Part shown: positions 60,157 through 64,000 of the stretch, piece by piece
Position numbering within the stretch: the first letter of the stretch is position 1
How the letters are laid out: each line of letters begins with the position of its first letter
Origin: Catellatospora sp. TT07R-123
Lineage (GTDB): Bacteria; Actinomycetota; Actinomycetes; Mycobacteriales; Micromonosporaceae
Assembly: GCF_018327705.1 (NCBI RefSeq)
Contig: NZ_BNEM01000001.1
Coordinates: 4,464,001 to 4,528,000, forward strand
Length of the DNA: 64,000 nt
Direction of reading: 5' to 3'
Program-made: the position numbers and the translations under genes
Notes under the pieces: generated by a model
What the model was told of the DNA's origin: nothing
Databases searched by the model: none
Seen by the model: the letters and a program-made list of their open reading frames with translations, nothing else

Positions 60157-60975
60157 ATGACCACCACGCTCAACGGCAGCAGCAAGCGCAACGTGCTGGG
60201 CGTCTTCGTCGACGCCACCGACTACGCCGACGCGACCGAGCGGATCGTCCGCGCGGCGGCCGAGGGCCGGCCCTTCGCGGTGACGGCGCTGGCCGTGCAC
60301 GGCGTGATGGAGGGCGTCGCCGACCGCACGCTCGGCGCGCAGCTCAACAGCTTCGACCTGATCACCCCGGACGGCCAGCCCGTGCGCTGGGCGCTGAACG
60401 TGCTGCACGGCGCGGGCCTGCGCGACCGGGTGTACGGCCCGGAGCTGACCCTGCGCGTGCTCGGCCGCGCCGCCGAGCTGGGCCTGCCGGTGTACCTCTA
60501 CGGCTCCACCCAGCCCGTGCTGGACCGGCTGATCCCGGCCCTGATCGCCAAGTACCCGGCGCTGAAGATCGCGGGTTCCGAGCCGTCGAAGTTCCGCGGC
60601 GTGGAGCCAGGCGAGGCGCCGCAGATCGCGTCCCGCATCGCCGCATCGGGCGCGCGGATCGTGCTGGTGGGGCTCGGCTGCCCCCGGCAGGAGAAGTTCA
60701 CCTACGCGATGCGGCCGCACCTGGACATGCCGCTGCTGGCGGTCGGCGCGGCGTTCGACTACCACGCGGGCGGCCTGCGCAAGCCTCCGGCGTGGATGCA
60801 GAAGTACGCCCTGGAGTGGCTGTGGCGCCTGGGCCTGGAGCCCAAGCGGCTGTGGCGCCGGTACCTGATCCTCAACCCGAAGTACCTGGCCCGGCTCGGG
60901 GCGCAGAAGACGCGCCTGTGGCGCGCCACGCCCGCCACACCGGCGACGGAGTCGCCGGCCACCTTCGCCGTCTGA
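60157..60975 (+). CDS. WecB/TagA/CpsF-family glycosyltransferase
   Basis: A 272-residue GT26 enzyme. Family motifs are ITPDGQPVRWALNVLHG near 68-84, RVYGPELTLRVL near 90-101, YLYGSTQPVLD near 112-122, LVGLGCPRQEKF near 169-180 and GVGAAFDYHAGGLRKPPAWM near 192-211. Relatives transfer N-acetylmannosaminuronic acid or N-acetylmannosamine to lipid-linked acceptors during wall-polymer or exopolysaccharide synthesis. The ATG at 60157 lies five bases after the epimerase stop, so the pair is an operon. The C-terminal tail (TPATPATESPATFAV) is Ala/Thr/Pro-rich. A terminator follows. Confidence 0.92.
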   Translation: MTTTLNGSSKRNVLGVFVDATDYADATERIVRAAAEGRPFAVTALAVHGVMEGVADRTLGAQLNSFDLITPDGQPVRWALNVLHGAGLRDRVYGPELTLRVLGRAAELGLPVYLYGSTQPVLDRLIPALIAKYPALKIAGSEPSKFRGVEPGEAPQIASRIAASGARIVLVGLGCPRQEKFTYAMRPHLDMPLLAVGAAFDYHAGGLRKPPAWMQKYALEWLWRLGLEPKRLWRRYLILNPKYLARLGAQKTRLWRATPATPATESPATFAV

Positions 60976-60994
60976 GGCACGCGCAGAGAAGCTA

Positions 60995-61040
60995 AGAAGG
61001 GCACCTTCTCATCTCATCCCAAGGTGGCAGGTGCCCTTCT
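60995..61040. terminator. Bidirectional terminator after the glycosyltransferase
   Basis: AGAAGGGCACCT (60995-61006) pairs perfectly with 61029-61040 over 12 bp, with a 22-base loop. The next gene is on the opposite strand. Confidence 0.85.
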
Positions 61041-61062
61041 CCGCGTCCGGCCGGCGGCGGCG

Positions 61063-61395
61063 TCAGCGGCGGTTGTAGATGAGGTCGAGGACGGCGCGGG
61101 TGGCTTCGAACCAGCGGTTCAGCCATTCGGGGGACGGGTGCGAGCTGCGCGGCGGCAGCTCCAGCAGCAGGCCGCGCAGCAGCGGGTGGTCCACCATCGA
61201 CTCGGGCGACATGTCCAGCCAGTTCGGCGAGGGGAACGACGGCTCGCCGAACCCCTCCAGGCTCAGCGACGGCATGGACGAGGTCGCGGGTTCGAGCATG
61301 GTGTCGCCCGGCAGCTGCGGGCGGTCCGGCTCGCGCAGCAACCGGTCGCGACCGTTGCTGGCGTTCTGGCTGGGCACGTGCTCGGGGATCGTCAT
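61063..61395 (-). CDS. Unknown 110-residue protein
   Basis: A 110-residue protein starting ATG 61395 after AGGACG. It is rich in Pro and Ser in the first 60 residues (SMPSLSLEGFGEPSFPSPNW) and ends with a probable amphipathic helix (EWLNRWFEATRAVLDLIYNRR). No Cys or membrane segment is present. The function and family are not recognised. It is divergent from the unknown gene at 61565, so the two may share a 170-base promoter region; nothing recognisable is visible there except the Shine-Dalgarno elements. Confidence 0.6.
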   Translation of the reverse strand: MTIPEHVPSQNASNGRDRLLREPDRPQLPGDTMLEPATSSMPSLSLEGFGEPSFPSPNWLDMSPESMVDHPLLRGLLLELPPRSSHPSPEWLNRWFEATRAVLDLIYNRR

Positions 61396-61564
61396 CTTGC
61401 GTCCTACCGCTCCGGCGAGTTGGCGGGGTGTCAGGGGGTCTCGTCTGGTACAACGAGCGCAGCCGAGGGCAGGCCACGGTCAACGCGCAACCGTTACCCC
61501 GCGTAATGCCTGCGTCACTATGAGCATGTCCCGCTAGTTGTCCTACACGTGCGGGGGAACCACC

Positions 61565-62335
61565 ATGGCCGCTGAACCAGCGTCCACACCACTGCCGTCG
61601 CAGGTCACGCCGGCGCAGCTCATCGGAGAGATCTCGCGGCTGGTCCGCGAGCTGCCACCCTGCGCCCACTGCGGCCAGGGCACCCGGCACGGGCCGGTGT
61701 CCGGGCAGCTCGTCCCAGCCGCGCGCGAGCCGTACGACGACAGCCCGATCGTCGACGTGCTCGAATTCGTCGACGACGACGAGCGCTGGCTGTGGCGCCT
61801 GGTCGACGAGGCCGAGCGGGTCGCCGCCGCGGCGCCGCCCGGCCCGGACCCGGCCCAGACCGCGCTGATCGAGCAGCGGTTCCAGGAGGCGTACGAGGCG
61901 GAGCAGAAGGTCGCCGCACGCATCCAGGCGACCGTGGACGCCCTGGCGCGACCGTCCTCGTGGCTGCGCCCGGGGCACCGGGCGGCACTGGCGCGGCATC
62001 TGCGCGACGACCGGGCGGCGGCGGTGCTGGCCGCGATCCAGCGCGTCCGGTTCGAGGAGATGCGCACCCGGCTGCGGGCGGTCGCCACCTGCCGGACGGA
62101 CTACCTGCGCACCCACCGCGACACCCTGTCGGCCGGGCGCAACGCGCGCGAGGAGCTGACCCGCATCCTCGACGGCCTGATCGACGCGTACGCCCGCATG
62201 CCCCAGCCGCCGGCCTGGTTCAAGTTCGGCCTGGACTTCCCACCCGAGCCCGGCTCGCGGCGGGAGTGGCTGAAGCAGGCCCGCTGCGAGATGGTCGAGC
62301 GCCGCCGCGCCGCCCTGGACCGCGGCCCGTTCTGA
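61565..62335 (+). CDS. Unknown helical protein, 256 residues
   Basis: A 256-residue predicted alpha-helical protein starting ATG 61565 after GGGGGAA. It has an N-terminal CAHCGQGT pair (about 32-39) that could bind zinc, followed by charged helices such as LIEQRFQEAYEAEQKVAARI (about 98-117) and LRDDRAAAVLAAIQRVRFEEM. One further Cys pair near 178 and 242 is visible. The family is unrecognised. The gene ends at a strong terminator shared with the convergent DUF397 gene. Confidence 0.6.
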   Translation: MAAEPASTPLPSQVTPAQLIGEISRLVRELPPCAHCGQGTRHGPVSGQLVPAAREPYDDSPIVDVLEFVDDDERWLWRLVDEAERVAAAAPPGPDPAQTALIEQRFQEAYEAEQKVAARIQATVDALARPSSWLRPGHRAALARHLRDDRAAAVLAAIQRVRFEEMRTRLRAVATCRTDYLRTHRDTLSAGRNAREELTRILDGLIDAYARMPQPPAWFKFGLDFPPEPGSRREWLKQARCEMVERRRAALDRGPF

Positions 62336-62355
62336 CGACGACACCCTGAGAGTGG

Positions 62356-62392
62356 CCAGTGCCCTCCCGCCGAGCTGGCGGAAGGGCACTGG
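62356..62392. terminator. Bidirectional terminator
   Basis: CCAGTGCCCTCCCGCC (62356-62371) pairs with 62377-62392 over 16 bp with one mismatch and a 5-base loop. It separates the unknown gene from the convergent DUF397 gene. Confidence 0.85.
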
Positions 62393-62423
62393 CGCAGGTC
62401 GAGATACCGGCACGGTGGTCGAC

Positions 62424-62648
62424 TCAGAGGTCGAACTCGCCGTCCTTGGCGCCCTCGACGAAAGCGTCCCACTCGGCGGGCGTGAAGATCAGCGCCGGGC
62501 CGGTCGGGTTCTTGGAATCACGCAGGGCGATGGCGCCACCGACGAATGCCACCTCGACGCAGTTGTCGCAGTTGGGTCCGCTCCGCGTGCTCTTGTACCA
62601 CTGTGCTTGGCTCAGATCGACTCGAAACCCCTTGGTCTCGATTTCCAT
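62424..62648 (-). CDS. DUF397-domain protein
   Basis: A 74-residue protein of the DUF397 family: QWYKSTRSGPNCDNCVEVAF and IALRDSKNPTGPALIFTPAEWDAF are the hallmark segments. Such proteins almost always neighbour an XRE regulator with a DUF5753 domain, as here. In Streptomyces the pair controls development or antibiotic production; some behave like toxin-antitoxin pairs. It overlaps the end of that regulator gene by 37 bases (62612-62648). Confidence 0.95.
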   Translation of the reverse strand: MEIETKGFRVDLSQAQWYKSTRSGPNCDNCVEVAFVGGAIALRDSKNPTGPALIFTPAEWDAFVEGAKDGEFDL

Positions 62649-63493
62649 AGTGGCTCCTCCGCCAGTTGTGCGATCAGCGCGGCGGACTCCGGGGGGCTCA
62701 AGGCTGCCCCCTGGAGGTGTTCGAAGATCAGAAGGTACTTCTCCAAGTCGTCGGACTTCTCCAGGAAGAGTCCGCCGGTGGCATTCTCCGCGTAAACCAC
62801 GGCGGAGTCACCTGCTTCGGCGAATTCCAGGATCGTAAAAGTTCCATCCATGCCGGCATGTGCGCCGCGTTCGAAGGGCAGCACCTGGATGGTCACGTCC
62901 GGTTTCGCAGCTGCTTCAGCGATAAGCCGCAGCTGCTGCCGCATGACCGCGTCGCCGCCCACCGGACGGCTCAACACCGACTCATCGAGTACCGCCGCGA
63001 AGCTGATCGGATCGTCCTGAAGGAGCAACGAGCCACGCTTCATCCGGACACGGACCCGCTGCATCACCTGTTCGTCCGACCAATCCGGACAGGCGGCCCG
63101 GAGCATCGCCTCGGCGTACTCGGCCGACTGGAGCAGGCCGGGCACCACCTGCTGCTCGTACGCCTTGATCGCGCTGGCCGCCGCCTCCATGCCGACGAAG
63201 GAACTGACCAGCACGTTGGTGTACGGATGCCACCAGCCCTTCTGGCGGGCCTGCTTGGCGATCTCGACCAGCTCGTCGATCTCCCCCGGCGGAGCGCCGT
63301 AGATCGTGAGCATGTCGCGTACGTCCCGCGAGGTGACCGAGTTGTGCCCGGTCTCGATCCGGGAGATCTTCGATTGGGAGCATTCGAGCTTGTCAGCCAC
63401 GTACTCGAGCGTGATTCCGGCCTGCTCCCGCCTGCGGCGCAGTTCGGCACCGAGGCGTCTACGACGCACGGTGGGGCTCTGTCGGACTGTCAC
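62612..63493 (-). CDS. XRE-family regulator with DUF5753 (Scr1-like)
   Basis: A 293-residue regulator. The helix-turn-helix lies at about 14-70 with RREQAGITLEYVADKLECSQ and SKISRIETGHNSVTSRDV. The C-terminal DUF5753 domain (about 100-285) has YEQQVVPGLLQSAEYAEAML, DESVLSRPVGGDAVMRQQL and a final SPPESAALIAQLAEEP. The GTG at 63493 begins MTVRQSPTVRRRRLGAELRR. The stop lies 37 bases inside the DUF397 gene, so the two are tightly coupled. It probably regulates its own operon and the divergent unknown gene. Confidence 0.93.
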   Translation of the reverse strand: MTVRQSPTVRRRRLGAELRRRREQAGITLEYVADKLECSQSKISRIETGHNSVTSRDVRDMLTIYGAPPGEIDELVEIAKQARQKGWWHPYTNVLVSSFVGMEAAASAIKAYEQQVVPGLLQSAEYAEAMLRAACPDWSDEQVMQRVRVRMKRGSLLLQDDPISFAAVLDESVLSRPVGGDAVMRQQLRLIAEAAAKPDVTIQVLPFERGAHAGMDGTFTILEFAEAGDSAVVYAENATGGLFLEKSDDLEKYLLIFEHLQGAALSPPESAALIAQLAEEPLWKSRPRGFESI

Positions 63494-63878
63494 GGCGCAC
63501 CTCCGCGACGTTGCGGCGAGGGACCCGACGCCTGCTACCCCCCGCCATCAGATTCTGATGGGTCTGTCGTGTTGCGAGTTTGCTCCCACGATCGGGGAAT
63601 CTTCAACCGGCCGAACGCACAGAGGGTGCGACACAGCACGCTCACGCGGCATTAACCACAGCTTGTCGCATACCAGACGTATGACACCTTCGCGCATACG
63701 CATCTTGCAACTTGCATTGAGCAAGGTTGTCGGGCAGAGTGTCTGTTATAGCACCGGAAGTACGATCTTGGCGGTTCAATGATCACGCTGGGTCTACGGT
63801 GCCATCTCTGAGCGTTCAACGAACGACAACCGAATCCGTGTTGTACGCACGGCACCTGTCCGACGAAGAGCAGGAGAC
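63494..63878. other. Intergenic region of lower GC between the XRE gene and the last gene
   Basis: About 385 bases without a supported gene, visibly richer in A and T than its neighbours from about 63640 to 63800. It includes the small hairpin CTTGCATTGAGCAAG near 63712 and TACGGT with a GGGTC 5' extension near 63795, a possible -10 for the last gene. It could be an acquired junction or a large regulatory region. Confidence 0.5.
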
Positions 63879-64000
63879 ATGGTGACTCCCCAGGCCGGCG
63901 ACATCCTCCATGTGACCCGAGAAGCAAGCGTGCAGTTTCTTCGCCCGATGATGTTCCGCGTGATCCGCGTGCACGACTGGCCGACCTACGACGGCTGGGT
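63879..64000 (+). CDS. Unknown protein, cut by the window end
   Basis: The frame from ATG 63879 begins MVTPQAGDILHVTREASVQF and continues to LRPMMFRVIRVHDWPTYDGWV, open to the window edge. CAGGAG at 63871-63876 is a ribosome site. It resembles short actinobacterial proteins found near XRE/DUF397 genes, but the family is not certain. Only 40 residues are visible. Confidence 0.55.
   Translation, partial: MVTPQAGDILHVTREASVQFLRPMMFRVIRVHDWPTYDGW

Noticed and set aside
1559..63798. An identical 13-base string ACGCTGGGTCTAC near 1559 and near 63783, each followed by TAC(A/G)GT-like -10 sequence
   Set aside because: Matches of 13 bases are expected many times by chance in 64 kb of GC-rich DNA; the common part may only reflect promoter composition.

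Overview
The window comes from a very GC-rich Gram-positive actinobacterium. Dense GTG starts, four-base start/stop overlaps and wall-growth genes in the mycobacterial order point to Actinobacteria. The SigE-type ECF factor, the Scr1-type XRE/DUF397 pair and the class E sortase inserted beside crgA suggest the Micromonosporaceae; the genus is not decidable from sequence alone. No phage, insertion sequence, CRISPR array or rRNA was seen. The only mobile-looking features are short dispersed palindromic elements.

Layout. 1-8.4 kb: a DUF4153-type membrane protein, an ABC exporter pair, a 47-aa protein, a giant repeat-rich LppU-like membrane protein and an MFS transporter. 8.5-14.7 kb: a thioredoxin/NHL protein, the 5-oxoprolinase operon pxpB-pxpC-pxpA, a pentapeptide-repeat protein, TrhA and SixA. 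14.8-19.7 kb: a FadE5-type acyl-CoA dehydrogenase behind a double operator, a SpoIIE-type phosphatase, dCTP deaminase and a PPOX-fold gene behind a perfect LexA box. 19.8-25.5 kb: tRNA-Gly(CCC), GNAT, nitrilase, a secreted CWB2 protein, two membrane proteins and a hydrolase remnant. 25.6-30.6 kb: a lipoprotein deacetylase, a thioesterase/TetR pair, and a divergent NUDIX regulator facing an SPFH + NAD-kinase-like operon. 30.8-38.7 kb: two NlpC/P60 hydrolases around a LamG-like protein, two CNNM/CorC proteins and the EtfD-type iron-sulfur oxidoreductase.

38.9-51.2 kb is the conserved wall-growth block: crgA, DUF881, class E sortase, trpG/pabA, pknB, pknA, pbpA, rodA, pstP, fhaB, fhaA, then tRNA-Leu(CAG). 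In mycobacteria this block lies near the chromosome origin, so this window is probably origin-proximal (inference). 51.5-57.1 kb holds a MacB-like efflux operon with a Cys-motif lipoprotein, divergent from a two-component system. 57.2-61 kb holds an ECF sigma factor coupled to an Asp-box membrane protein, then an atypical SDR epimerase and a WecB/TagA glycosyltransferase. 61-64 kb holds two unknown genes, an XRE/DUF397 pair and a gene cut by the window end.

The most interesting signals are regulatory. (1) A 14-bp motif, TTACCGnnnAGTAA, stands twice upstream of fadE5 and once upstream of etfD, 22 kb away; it would join fatty-acyl-CoA oxidation to its membrane electron acceptor. (2) Paired repeats cover the -35 and -10 of the SPFH/NAD-kinase-like operon and the start of the divergent NUDIX regulator, suggesting an NAD- or ADP-ribose-responsive membrane module. 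(3) A perfect LexA box precedes a PPOX-fold gene. (4) A 60-bp element made of two 19-bp palindromes with centres exactly 41 bp apart occurs three times, with a diverged relative. (5) An ECF sigma factor overlaps a membrane Asp-box propeller gene that could be its regulator.
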